From Polyangiaceae bacterium (GTDB lineage Bacteria > Myxococcota_A > Polyangia > Polyangiales > Polyangiaceae): a stretch of DNA of 64,000 nt. Positions 17,708 to 26,811 of this stretch are shown in pieces (position 1 is the first letter of the stretch; each line of letters opens with the position of its first letter). Made by a program: the position numbers and the translations under genes. The notes below the pieces were generated by a model. It searched no databases. It was not told the DNA's origin and was given only the letters and a program-made list of their open reading frames with translations. The DNA lies in the NCBI GenBank assembly GCA_025936045.1, contig JAICUB010000002.1:124001-188000 (forward strand), read 5' to 3'.

Positions 17708-19315
17708 ATGAAAACGCATAAAGCGGTGATGGGCGGCGGGGTTTTGCTGCTGGCGGCGCTCGGCGCGATGCCGGGCTGCATGCGGGACGTGCTCGAAGTC
17801 GGGCGCAATACGGAGGAGGCAGGCGCGCCGGATACCGGCGGTTCGGGCGGAAAAAACGCGGCCGGTGGGACCTTAGGCAGGGGTGGGAGCTCGGGGAGAT
17901 CGGCCACTGCCGGCGCGGGCGGAAGCGCGCGTGGCGGTGCGGGAACCGGCGGCGGTGAAAACGGCGGGTCTACGGCGCGGGCAGGGGCCACGGCGCGCGG
18001 CGGTTCGAGCGGCGCTGGTACTGGCGGGGCGGAAGTGGCCGGCGATGCCGGCGATGCCGGCCGGGGCGGGGCAGGCGGATGTGCATTCGTTCCGACGAGC
18101 AGCGCCAAGGTGATTTCCCTCGACGAGTATTGCTCGCGGGCTACCTGTCCAGCGCTTACCGATTTTCAGAACGCTCCGCGCGAAGCTTGCTCGACCCCTC
18201 AGGGGTTTGGGACGAGCTCTACGACGCAGACCACCGGCTGCGGTCGAATCGTCGTCAGTCAAACTCACTATTCGGACACCGTGTACTTCTACGACGCTGG
18301 GAGCGGAGAGCTCATGGGTGTCTACGCTGGCAGCGACACGGGGCCCGGCTTCTGCGCGGGCGATACCAGCGCAGCGGACTCGTGCGCCGACGCGACGACC
18401 TGCCAATTCTGTGCGCCTGGCGACTCGGATCCGCCCGGCGTTCAGGCGTGTCAGAGCCCTGCGCCGTTCGATTACGACCCCGCTTGCAACTGCCACGCCG
18501 TCGAGGGTGAATTCTCGTGCACTCTGAGCACGGCGGCGGCCGCGGCACGCATCCTCCCGGAGCCGACGAGCTGCGACAACGACTACGACTACGTGAGTCG
18601 CGCGAATTGCGACCAAACCCTCGTGTACCGCTGGTCGGTCGGGACCGAGAACGAGTACGAGGTCGACCTGGACACGGGCGTGCTCACCTACATGTCGGCG
18701 TACGGCTACGTGGGCGCGCTCTGCGGCATTTCCGATTCGTACTATCAGGTGGGTTCAGTCGAGGCGGGCACGCCGCTGACGGGCAGTTGCGACGCGCAAT
18801 GCGCGGTGTGCTCGACGGGTGACTCGAGCGATCGAACGGCGGACCTGCCGGCGTGCGAGCCCTGCAGCGATCGCACGCAGTTCGAGACGAACACGGAGAC
18901 TCTCGCCGATTATTGCAAGTTCCACCATTGTCCGGTGAGCCTCGCCGCCGCCAAGGCCGAGCTCACGGCCGAATGTTCGGGAGTCCGTGCAGACCAGAAT
19001 GATTCGCTCGTCACTACGGGGTGCGGCACGATAAGGCTCGTTCACAATATGGGCGAGGCGGTGGAAGCGTATTACTTCGACGCGCAGACCGAGGTGCTCG
19101 TCGGAGCCGCACAGGGTAACGACGTTCCGGGCGGCAACTGCCAAGCGCTCACGTACGCCGGCGGGACCGTGCCCGCGGACGCCTGCACGGACGCGACGCC
19201 GTGCTCGCTTTGTGCCGCTCCGCAAGGGTCCGCGGGATCCGGCGCGGGCGGCATGGGTGCCGGTGGCGTGGCCGGCACGAACGGCACCGCGCTGCCGCCG
19301 GCGTGCGGGCAGTGA
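17708..19315 (+). CDS. Gly-rich-spacer lipoprotein with three Cys-rich repeat modules
   Basis: 535 residues from ATG 17708 (GGGAGA upstream); the frame is open further upstream over the glycosyltransferase but has no coding sense there. The signal peptide ends at a lipobox (ALGAMPGC). Residues about 40-120 are a Gly/Ala/Ser-rich spacer. The rest holds three copies of one module, recognisable by 'EYC...CP', 'TTGCG', 'V.YFYDAGSGELMG' and 'C.DAT.CQFC': about 130-250, a diverged middle copy about 270-375 and a third about 385-500. The tail repeats the Gly-rich composition. It is probably surface exposed. The module is not one I can name, so function is unknown. Confidence 0.78.
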   Translation: MKTHKAVMGGGVLLLAALGAMPGCMRDVLEVGRNTEEAGAPDTGGSGGKNAAGGTLGRGGSSGRSATAGAGGSARGGAGTGGGENGGSTARAGATARGGSSGAGTGGAEVAGDAGDAGRGGAGGCAFVPTSSAKVISLDEYCSRATCPALTDFQNAPREACSTPQGFGTSSTTQTTGCGRIVVSQTHYSDTVYFYDAGSGELMGVYAGSDTGPGFCAGDTSAADSCADATTCQFCAPGDSDPPGVQACQSPAPFDYDPACNCHAVEGEFSCTLSTAAAAARILPEPTSCDNDYDYVSRANCDQTLVYRWSVGTENEYEVDLDTGVLTYMSAYGYVGALCGISDSYYQVGSVEAGTPLTGSCDAQCAVCSTGDSSDRTADLPACEPCSDRTQFETNTETLADYCKFHHCPVSLAAAKAELTAECSGVRADQNDSLVTTGCGTIRLVHNMGEAVEAYYFDAQTEVLVGAAQGNDVPGGNCQALTYAGGTVPADACTDATPCSLCAAPQGSAGSGAGGMGAGGVAGTNGTALPPACGQ

Positions 19316-19352
19316 GCGCTGCCGCCGAAAGGCGTGGCAAGATGCGCACGCG

Positions 19353-20387
19353 ATGGGAGTGCGCGCTCGGTTTCAAGGAATGCTCGCGGCTTCGGGGCTC
19401 TGGCTCGGGTCGAGCCTCGCCGCGAGCAGCGCGTGCGCACAGACACCAGAATTGACGCTCGACTGGCGCGCGCCCGCGGAATGCCCCGCTGAAGCGGAGC
19501 TCGCGGCCCGCATCGGGCACCTCCGTGGCGAGCGCGGCGGGACGCTCGCGGCCACGCTCGACGTGCGCGCGTTCATCACGCTCTTGCTCGACGGGCGATT
19601 TCGCGCCGAGCTGCGCCTCGTGCAAAGCGGCAGCGAACGCGTCCGCGTGCTCGAAGCCCCGACCTGCACGGGGCTTGCCGAAGCGAGTGCCGTGGTGATT
19701 GCGCTCGCGATGTCGCCCGAAGCGAACGGCGACGCAGCGGCCACGATTGCCGCGGCGGCCTCGAGTCAGCCCGCGCCGGCGGTGCCGGCGTCGCACGAAA
19801 CGCCGCTCTCGCCGCGCGTGGACACGGGCTCGGCGCCGTCGCCGGCTTCGTCATCGCCCGCGCCGCCCGTCTGGGGCGTCGATACGAGCGCCGGCATCGC
19901 CACCGACTTCGGAGCGACCGCCGATACTCCGGCGCTCGGCGCGACCGTGCTCGGCCGCTTTCGATACGGCGAGCTCGCTTCGTTCGAGCTTCGCGGCAGC
20001 TTTTTCCCTGCGCGCGCCTCTACCGTGCCGGGTCAGCCGAACGAGGGCGTCAACGTTTTCTTGGCGGCGCTCGCGCCGCTCGCTTGCGTCGCTCCGTTCG
20101 CATTGCCGCTCGAGCTCGCTGCCTGCGCGGAGCTCGAGCTCGGTTACCTCCACGCCGAAGGATTCGGGCCGCCGATCCACTCGGCGAAAAGCGCGTGGTG
20201 GGTCGCGCCGGGCGGCGGGCTCACCGCGGCGTTTCCCAAAAGGGGCCGGCTACGCTCGCGCCTGAGCGCCGACGCGTTGTTTCCGACGACGCGCACGGAG
20301 TTCGTGCTCCGCGACATCGGAATCGCTCATCGCCTGCCGGGCGTCGCGCCGCGCATCGCCCTCTACCTGGAGCTCGCTTTTCCGTGA
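19353..20387 (+). CDS. Secreted protein, probably beta-barrel or surface associated, upstream of ECF sigma
   Basis: 344 residues from ATG 19353, with a signal peptide ending near AASSACAQ. The N-terminal domain opens ELTLDWRAPAECPAEAELAARI and includes a second Cys (APTCTGLAEASAVVIALAM). This layout recurs in myxobacteria in front of ECF sigma factor genes (recalled, not checked). An Ala/Pro/Ser linker follows at about 135-175, then a C-terminal half of alternating hydrophobic strands ending IALYLELAFP, where the terminal aromatic suits an outer-membrane beta-barrel. An imperfect hairpin overlaps the stop codon. Role unknown, perhaps connected with signalling through the sigma factor. Confidence 0.7.
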   Translation: MGVRARFQGMLAASGLWLGSSLAASSACAQTPELTLDWRAPAECPAEAELAARIGHLRGERGGTLAATLDVRAFITLLLDGRFRAELRLVQSGSERVRVLEAPTCTGLAEASAVVIALAMSPEANGDAAATIAAAASSQPAPAVPASHETPLSPRVDTGSAPSPASSSPAPPVWGVDTSAGIATDFGATADTPALGATVLGRFRYGELASFELRGSFFPARASTVPGQPNEGVNVFLAALAPLACVAPFALPLELAACAELELGYLHAEGFGPPIHSAKSAWWVAPGGGLTAAFPKRGRLRSRLSADALFPTTRTEFVLRDIGIAHRLPGVAPRIALYLELAFP

Positions 20388-20419
20388 CGGAAGCGCGCGG
20401 TCTCCGGCACTAAGGTGGG

Positions 20420-20989
20420 ATGGCCGCTCCGCCCGGCGCTTCCACGCGGCTCGCGGTGACGGAGGTCGCCCGTGTGGACGATTGGTCGGCTTTTTATGAC
20501 GAGCATTTCGACTTCGTGTGGCGAAGCCTGCGGCGTCTCGGTGTCGCCGAGGCGGCCCTCGACGACGCCGCGCAGGACGTCTTCGTCGTCGCGTTGCGGC
20601 GGCAGGGCGAGTTCGAGGGCCGTTCGTCGCTTCGCACTTGGCTCTTCGGCATCGCCTGGAACCGCGCGCGTGAGCTCCAGCGCGGGACGCGCCGCCGCGC
20701 CGAAGAGCCGCTGCCCGAAGCGCTGCCGCCCGCGGCCGGGCTCGACCAAGAGCAAGCGGCCATTCAGGCGGAGGCGCTCCGGTTCGTCTACCGCGTGCTC
20801 GACGAGCTTGCCCCGGAGCGACGTGCGGTGCTCGTCATGGCCGAGGTGGAGGAAATGACCGCCGTCGAAATCGCCGAGGTTCTGAGCCTTCCGGTCAATA
20901 CCGTTTACTCGCGTGTTCGCCTCGCGCGGCGGGACTTCGAAGCGGCGGTCAAACGCTCCCGGGCGCGTGAGCAGGGGCGCCGCCGATGA
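20420..20989 (+). CDS. ECF-type RNA polymerase sigma factor
   Basis: 189 residues. Region 2 lies at about 30-90 (DFVWRSLRRLGVAEAALDDAAQDVF, then SSLRTWLFGIAWNRARE), with the aromatic/basic positions for -10 melting. Region 4 lies at about 120-180 (LDELAPERRAVLVMAEVEEM, TAVEIAEVLSLPVNTVYSRV) with the helix-turn-helix for -35 recognition. No region 1 or 3 is present, which defines the ECF class. The start is ATG 20420, 32 bases after the envelope-protein gene. The 3' end overlaps the next gene by 4 bases, suggesting that the following membrane protein is its partner or regulator. Confidence 0.93.
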   Translation: MAAPPGASTRLAVTEVARVDDWSAFYDEHFDFVWRSLRRLGVAEAALDDAAQDVFVVALRRQGEFEGRSSLRTWLFGIAWNRARELQRGTRRRAEEPLPEALPPAAGLDQEQAAIQAEALRFVYRVLDELAPERRAVLVMAEVEEMTAVEIAEVLSLPVNTVYSRVRLARRDFEAAVKRSRAREQGRRR

Positions 20990-21834
20990 AAGAGCTCAGC
21001 CGTCAGGCGCGGGACACGCTCGAACGGGGATTGGCGTTCGACGGCCCGAGCGCGGAGCGGCGCGCGCGGGTGAAGGCGCGGATCATCGCGGCGCTCGGTG
21101 GGGGCGCGGCGGTGCTCGCTACGTCGTCGGCGGCCGCGGAGGTCGCGAGCCCGCTCGCTGCCGGCGCGGCGGCGGGGGCCGGCAAAGGGCTCGCCTTCGG
21201 GTCGCTGCTCGTCTGGTTCGGTGTCGGAGCGGTGGCGGGAGTCGCCGTGAGCAGTGTCGTCGTGGTTACCGAGCGGGCGCGGGGGACTCAGACGGCGGAG
21301 ACGAGAGCGGCGGCGGCTGCCCCGGCACGCGCGCGCGTGGGCGCGGTCTCGTCGGCTCGGCACGGGCCCACGCTTCCGGCGGCGGGTCCCGGCGAGTCGA
21401 ACGCGGCCGACTCCGACGAGGCGGCTTCGGTGGCGAAAGCAAGGCCCGCTGCGAGTCCGCCGCCCGGTTTGGCTCCGCGCGCGAGCACGGCGTCCGTGGC
21501 GAGCACGTCGGCTTCGGCGGCTCCGTCGGTCGCGAGTCCGTCGCCCGCCCCGAGCGCGGCTGCGACGCTGAGCGAAGAAGCGGGACTCCTGCAGCGCGCC
21601 GAACGCGCTCTCGCGGGCAATCAGCCGAACGCGGCGCTCTCGGCGCTCGCCGAGCACGAGCGCCGGTTTCCCGCGGGTGTGCTGCATGAGGAGCGACAAG
21701 CCGCGCGCGTTCTCGCGCTCTGCGAGCTCGGCCGTACGGCGGAGGCGCGCGCGCTCGCGCGAGCGTTCGTCGTCAAGTCGCCCGACTCCGTGCTGGTGCC
21801 GCGCCTCGAACGCTCTTGCGCCGGGCCCTTTTGA
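20986..21834 (+). CDS. Membrane protein with TPR-like C-terminus, likely partner of the ECF sigma factor
   Basis: 282 residues. The short cytoplasmic N-terminus (RQARDTLERGLAFDGPSAERR) precedes one transmembrane helix at about 70-93 (AFGSLLVWFGVGAVAGVAVS). A long Ala/Ser/Pro-rich periplasmic linker follows, then a C-terminal helical repeat (LLQRAERALAGNQPNAALSA, ERRFPAGVLHEERQAARVLA) like one or two TPRs. The topology, and translational coupling to the sigma gene by an ATGA overlap, suit an anti-sigma or sigma-associated sensor, but there is no recognisable zinc-binding anti-sigma (HxxxCxxC) motif. Assignment as sigma regulator is inference. Confidence 0.7.
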   Translation: MKELSRQARDTLERGLAFDGPSAERRARVKARIIAALGGGAAVLATSSAAAEVASPLAAGAAAGAGKGLAFGSLLVWFGVGAVAGVAVSSVVVVTERARGTQTAETRAAAAAPARARVGAVSSARHGPTLPAAGPGESNAADSDEAASVAKARPAASPPPGLAPRASTASVASTSASAAPSVASPSPAPSAAATLSEEAGLLQRAERALAGNQPNAALSALAEHERRFPAGVLHEERQAARVLALCELGRTAEARALARAFVVKSPDSVLVPRLERSCAGPF

Positions 21835-21846
21835 GGAGCGCTCGCG

Positions 21847-23766
21847 TCAGTCCGTGCGTGTCATCACGTCGGCGAGCACCTTGCTAAACCCGATCGGATC
21901 CGGCACCTGGCCCGATTCGGCGAGGTGAGCTTGGCCGAGCAGGAGCTTCGCGTAGAGCTCGACCCGCGGGTCGCTCTTATTCGCTTTGAAGACGCCCTCG
22001 AGCTTCTGAATCAACCCGTGATTCGGGTTGAGCTCGAGAATGCGCAGCGCTTTCGGCGCCTTTTGCCCGAGCTGCTCGAGCATGCGCTGCATGCGCGGCG
22101 TCATGTCGTGCTCGTCCCCGACGAGGCAAGCGGGCGACGACGTGAGCCGCGTGGAGAGCCGCACCTCTTTCACTTCGTCCTGCACGTGCACGCGGAGCGC
22201 CTGAAGGAAGTCGGCGAACTCCTCCTGCTTCGCGGCAAGCTCCGCGGTTTCCCGCTGGCGCTCCGCCTCGGTCCCGAGCTCGACCTCGCCGCGCCCGATC
22301 GACACGAGCGGCTTGCCCTTGAACTTCGGCGCGTGGTCGAGCCAGATCTCGTCGACGGGATCGGAGAAGAGCAGCACCTCGTAGCCCTTGGCCGCGAACG
22401 CTTCGAGGAGCGGTGACTTGGCGACCGACTCCGGCGTGGGGCCCGTGAGAAAGTAAATGCTCTCTTGCCCCTCTTTCATGCGGGTCACGTAGGCTTCGAG
22501 CGACGTCCGCTCCTCGCCGTGCGTCGTCTTCGCGATCAGGAGCTCGAGCAGCTTCTCGCGATCCGCGCCGTCGGGCTCGAGCAGCCCCTCCTTCAGCACC
22601 GGGCCGAAATCCTCCCAAAAGCCCGCATATTCATCGGGTTTGTCGCGGCGCATCTCTTCGAGCGTCGCGAGCACGCGCTTGACGAGCTGCTTCTTGATGA
22701 TTTGGATCTGGCGATCCTTCTGCAAAATCTCGCGCGACACGTTGAGCGAGAGATCGTGCGCGTCCACCACGCCGCGCACGAAGCGGAGCCAGCTCGGCAC
22801 GAGATCTTTGCACTCGTCGAGAACGAAGACGCGCTTGACGTACAGCTGCACGCCGCGCTTCATCTCGGGACTGTAGAGATCGAAAGGGGCCTTCGCCGGT
22901 AGGTAGAGCAGAGCGTACGCCTCGAGCGTCCCTTCGAGCCGCACCGGGATCGTGCGGAGCGCGTCGTTCCAATCGTGTGTGAGGTGCCGGTAGAACGCCT
23001 GGTACTCCTCGTCGCTCACCTCGCTCTTCGGGCGATCCCAAATCGCCTTCATCGAGTTCAGGGTCGCGTCCTCGAGCACCTTCTCACTCGGCTTCGCGGG
23101 GTCGGGAGTCTTCCAGACGGCGAGCTTGACGGGGTAGGCGACGAAGTCCGAGTAGCGCTTCACGATCGAGCGCAAAACGTGCTCGTCCGTGTAGTCGCGC
23201 GGGCCGTGCTCGGCGTCGGCGGGCTTCAGCTCGAGCGTGACGCTCGTGCCCGATTCGGCGCGCTCGGAGTCGGTCAGCGTGTACGAGCCGTCGCCGGTCG
23301 ACTCCCAGCGCGTCGCCCGCTCGCTGCCGGCGCGGCGCGAGACGACCACGATCTTGTTCGCGACCATGAACGCCGAATAGAAACCGACGCCGAATTGGCC
23401 GATGAGCTCGGGCGGCAGTTCCTTGCCGCCCCGCTCCTTCACGGACGACAAGAACTCCTTGGTGCCGCTCTTCGCGATCGTGCCGATGTTCTTGACGAGC
23501 TCCTCGCGCGTCATGCCGATGCCGTTGTCTGCAACGGTGAGCGTGCGCTTGTCGGCGTCGCGCTCGAGTCGGATTTCGAGCGGCGCCGCGCCGCCGAGCT
23601 CGGGCTGGGTCAGCCGCTCGAAGCGCAGCTTGTCGAGCGCGTCCGACGCGTTCGAGACGAGCTCGCGCAAAAAGACGTCTTTGTCCGAATACAGCGAGTG
23701 GACCATCAGATCCAGGAGCTGCTTCACCTCGGCCTGAAATTCGTGGCGTTCCACCGTTTCACTCAT
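21847..23766 (-). CDS. htpG: Chaperone HtpG (bacterial Hsp90)
   Basis: 639 residues, normal length. The GHKL ATPase N-domain shows the conserved helix [18 protein letters not shown], the DNGIGMT motif, the lid region [12 protein letters not shown] and [14 protein letters not shown]. The middle domain has the catalytic Arg segment and '[10 protein letters not shown]'. The C-terminal dimerisation region ends with '[14 protein letters not shown]'. HtpG is an ATP-dependent cytosolic chaperone acting with DnaK. The gene follows polA after 72 bases and has its own promoter-like sequence in that gap; no CIRCE element is visible. Confidence 0.97.
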
Positions 23767-23794
23767 CGCGGGGCCTCATGACCAATTGCTGGAC

Positions 23795-23823
23795 CTCATA
23801 ACCATCGCTCGTCCTCTTGGCAA
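23795..23823 (-). promoter_or_regulatory. Candidate sigma-70-type promoter of htpG
   Basis: On the minus strand, TTGCCA and TATGAG are separated by exactly 17 bases in the gap between polA and htpG. The -35 box matches five of six consensus positions and the -10 box four of six. It lies about 30 bases upstream of the htpG ATG, so htpG can be transcribed independently of polA. Confidence 0.5.
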
Positions 23824-23838
23824 CTGCCGCGGCGCGGC

Positions 23839-26604
23839 TCAATGCGCCGCATTCCAATCCTTGCCGCTGCCCGCGTCGACGACGAGCGGCACGGCGAGGT
23901 CCATCACCCGTTCCATCGCGGTCTTGATCCGGTCCTTCGCCTCCGGGACCTCCTCCGTGGGGACCTCGAACACGAGCTCGTCGTGGACGGACAGGATCAT
24001 GCGTGCGCCCGGCGTCACGGGCTTTCCGAGCGCGAGCATCGCGAGCTTCAGGATGTCGGCCGCGCTGCCCTGGATCGGCATGTTCATGGCGATGCGCTCG
24101 GCGGCGAGTCGCTCGGCCCGATTGCCGCTGCGGATCGCGGGCACGAGCCGCCGGCGGCCGAGCAGGCTCCGCACGGATTCGCCCGCGCGCGCGTGCTCGA
24201 GCGTTTCGTTCATGAAGCGGCGCACGCCCTGGTAGCGCTGGAAATACGCCGCGATGAAGCTCGCCGCCTCGGCGCGCGCGATCCCGAGCACCTTGGCGAG
24301 CCCGCTCTCGCCCTGACCGTAGATGATGCCGAAGTTCACGGCCTTGGCGCGGGTTCTGTGCTCACGCTCCACCGCTTCCGTCTTGAGCTCGAAGATTTCC
24401 ATCGCGGTGCGCTGATGGATATCCTGGCCCGTACGGAACGCGTCGAGCAGCACCGGATCTTGCGAGAGGTGCGCGAGCACGCGGAGCTCGATCTGCGAGT
24501 AGTCGGCGCTCACGAGCTCCGAGCCGGGCGGCGCCACGAACGCGGCGCGAATTTTGCGGCCGAGCGCGGTCCTGATCGGGATATTTTGGAGGTTCGGATC
24601 GGTCGAGGAGAGCCGCCCCGTGGCGGCCACGCTCTGATCCCAGCTCGTGTGCACGCGGCCGGTCTTCGGGTTCACGAGCGCCGGCAGCGCGTCGATGTAC
24701 GTGCCCTTGAGCTTCGAGATCTGCCGGATCTCGAGCACGATGCCCGGCAGCTCGTGCGCCTCGGAAAGCGCCTCGAGCGTCTCGGCGTCGGTCGAGCGCG
24801 ACGTCTTCGTTCGCTTGAGCGGCTTCAAGCCGAGCTCGTCGAACAGGATGGTCTCGAGCTGGCGCGGTGAGTTCACGTTGAACTCGTGGCCGGCGGCCCG
24901 GTGCGCTTCGCGTTCGAGCCGTGTGATTTCGCCCTCGGCGTCGCGCCCGAGGGCTCCGAGCACGGCCGTGTCGACCGCCACGCCCTCGCGCTCGAGGTCC
25001 ACGAGCAGGCGGGCGAGCGGCACTTCCACGTCGTCGAACAGCCGCTCGAGGCTGGCGTCGGCGAGCTTCGGGCGCAGCCGTTCGGCGAGCCGCAGCGCAA
25101 AGTCGGCGTTTTCGGCGCTGAACCCGCGCGCCTCCTCGCACGCGAGCTGGTCGAAGCCGATCTTCTTGCCGCGCCCGCGGCCGGTGAGATCCTCGAGCGG
25201 CCGCACGCGGATGCCGAGCTCGCGTTCGGCGAGCGACTCGCGATCGTGGCGGGCTTCCGGGTCGAGCAGGTAACTCGCGAGCGCGGCGTCGAAGGTGAAG
25301 CCCTCGAGCGGCGCGCCCAGGCGCGAGGCGACGACGCCCGCGCGCTTCAAATCGAGCGCCGTCTTCTTGACGTTCGGATCGGCGAAGAGCGGGCCGAGCG
25401 TCGCGAGCACCTCCGCGAGCGCGAGCTGCTTCGGCGCGCCGACGTAGCGATGCAAAAGCGGCACGTACGCGGCTTTGCCCGGCGCGAAGGCGAGCCCGAT
25501 GCCGATCAGATCGCCGCGCAGCGCCGACGCCGGCTCGAGCGCGACGTCGAGCGCGAGCGTGCCTGCCGCGCGCGCCTCCTCGGCGAAGCGCGCGAGCTCC
25601 GCGAGGTCCGTGAGGGTGCGGTACTCGACCGGCACGGAGCTCACGACCACGTCGGGCGTCGCCGGCAGCAACGCCGCGGCCGCGGGAGCGCCGGGCGGGG
25701 TGTCGCCCGCCTTTCCGCGCGCGGCCTCTTCCGTTTCGAGCTGCGTGAGCTGGCGGTTCAAGCCGAGCTCGGCGTAGACCCGCTTGAGCGTCGCGTAATC
25801 GCGCCCGTCCCACGAAAGCCGCTCGCGCGACGCATCGACTGGACAATCGTCCTTGAGCGCGACGAGGCGACGGCTCAAAAGCGCTTGCTCGCGGTGGGCC
25901 TCGAGATTTTCACGCAGCGCCTTGCGCTTGATCTGCGCGAGGTTCTCGTAAATCCCGTCCAGCGTGGCGTACTCGTTCAGAAGCTCGCGCGCCGTCTTCG
26001 GTCCCACGTGCGGGACGCCCGGGATGTTGTCGGAGCTGTCGCCCATGAGCGCGAGCAAGTCCGCGACTTGCGCCACCTCGACGCCGAAGCGCTCCATGAC
26101 CTCCGGCGGCCCGATGACCTTGTCGCGCATCGTGTCCCACATGAGCACGTCCTCGCCGACGAGCTGCATCAGGTCCTTGTCGGCGGCGACGATGACGGTG
26201 CGAAGTCCCTGCTCCCGGGCCCGCTTCACGGCCGTCGCGATCAGATCATCGGCCTCGACGCGCTCCTGTTTGAAGCAGGCGACGGAGAAGGCTCGCACGA
26301 TCTCTTCGCAACGCTTGAACTGCGAGGCGAGCTCGGGCGGGGCAGGGGGCCGATGCGCCTTGTACTCGGCGTAGATGTCGCGCCGAAACGTGTCGCGACC
26401 CGAGTCCATCGCGATGGCGAAGAGCGCGGGTTTCCGTTCCCGCACGAGCCGCTCGAGCATCGTGACGGTTCCGTGAATAGCGTGCGTGGGCTCGCCCGCA
26501 GGGCTCTGGAGCGGCGCGATCGCGTGGTAGGCGCGAAGGACGTAGCTCGAGAGGTCGACGAGGTAGAGCACGTCGGGTGCCGCCATCGGAAAGAGCGCGG
26601 TCAT
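23839..26604 (-). CDS. polA: DNA polymerase I, proofreading site apparently degenerate
   Basis: 921 residues. The 5'-3' exonuclease (1-300) keeps its acidic cluster (LVDLSSYVLRAYHAI, EADDLIATAVKRA, ADKDLMQL, GDSSDNIPG). The 3'-5' exonuclease fold is present, but aligned with E. coli its metal ligands are partly lost: Asp355 is kept, Glu357 reads as Ala (ALDVALEPAS), Asp424 reads as Ala (DLKRAG), Asp501 is kept (ENADFAL). The polymerase domain is intact: DYSQIELRVLAHLS (motif A), the O-helix KAVNFGIIYGQ (motif B) and SVHDELVFEV (motif C). It fills gaps and removes RNA primers; proofreading is probably absent (inference from alignment by eye). Start ATG 26604 has GAGGG 6 bases upstream. Confidence 0.95.
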   Translation of the reverse strand: MTALFPMAAPDVLYLVDLSSYVLRAYHAIAPLQSPAGEPTHAIHGTVTMLERLVRERKPALFAIAMDSGRDTFRRDIYAEYKAHRPPAPPELASQFKRCEEIVRAFSVACFKQERVEADDLIATAVKRAREQGLRTVIVAADKDLMQLVGEDVLMWDTMRDKVIGPPEVMERFGVEVAQVADLLALMGDSSDNIPGVPHVGPKTARELLNEYATLDGIYENLAQIKRKALRENLEAHREQALLSRRLVALKDDCPVDASRERLSWDGRDYATLKRVYAELGLNRQLTQLETEEAARGKAGDTPPGAPAAAALLPATPDVVVSSVPVEYRTLTDLAELARFAEEARAAGTLALDVALEPASALRGDLIGIGLAFAPGKAAYVPLLHRYVGAPKQLALAEVLATLGPLFADPNVKKTALDLKRAGVVASRLGAPLEGFTFDAALASYLLDPEARHDRESLAERELGIRVRPLEDLTGRGRGKKIGFDQLACEEARGFSAENADFALRLAERLRPKLADASLERLFDDVEVPLARLLVDLEREGVAVDTAVLGALGRDAEGEITRLEREAHRAAGHEFNVNSPRQLETILFDELGLKPLKRTKTSRSTDAETLEALSEAHELPGIVLEIRQISKLKGTYIDALPALVNPKTGRVHTSWDQSVAATGRLSSTDPNLQNIPIRTALGRKIRAAFVAPPGSELVSADYSQIELRVLAHLSQDPVLLDAFRTGQDIHQRTAMEIFELKTEAVEREHRTRAKAVNFGIIYGQGESGLAKVLGIARAEAASFIAAYFQRYQGVRRFMNETLEHARAGESVRSLLGRRRLVPAIRSGNRAERLAAERIAMNMPIQGSAADILKLAMLALGKPVTPGARMILSVHDELVFEVPTEEVPEAKDRIKTAMERVMDLAVPLVVDAGSGKDWNAAH

Positions 26605-26811
26605 GCGGGTCCCTCGTTACCACCGCGCGGTGCCCGAGCGCCCGCGTTGCTGCTCGTCCCCTCCGCTGCGCCTGATTTATCGGGGCGGCGTGGGCAAAAG
26701 TTGAGTTTCGCGTGTGCGTGTAAGAACTCCGAGCCTTTTGCCGTTACGGGGAGTACGAACGTCGAGTCAGGCGTCTGGCGTTTCGAGGCGAGGCAAGTTA
26801 CCTTCGTGGAA

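Noticed and set aside
24886..26811. A giant kinase with an 640-residue N-terminal extension
   Set aside because: The extension is antisense to polA and is Arg/Glu-rich shadow sequence; kinase homology starts just after 26812.
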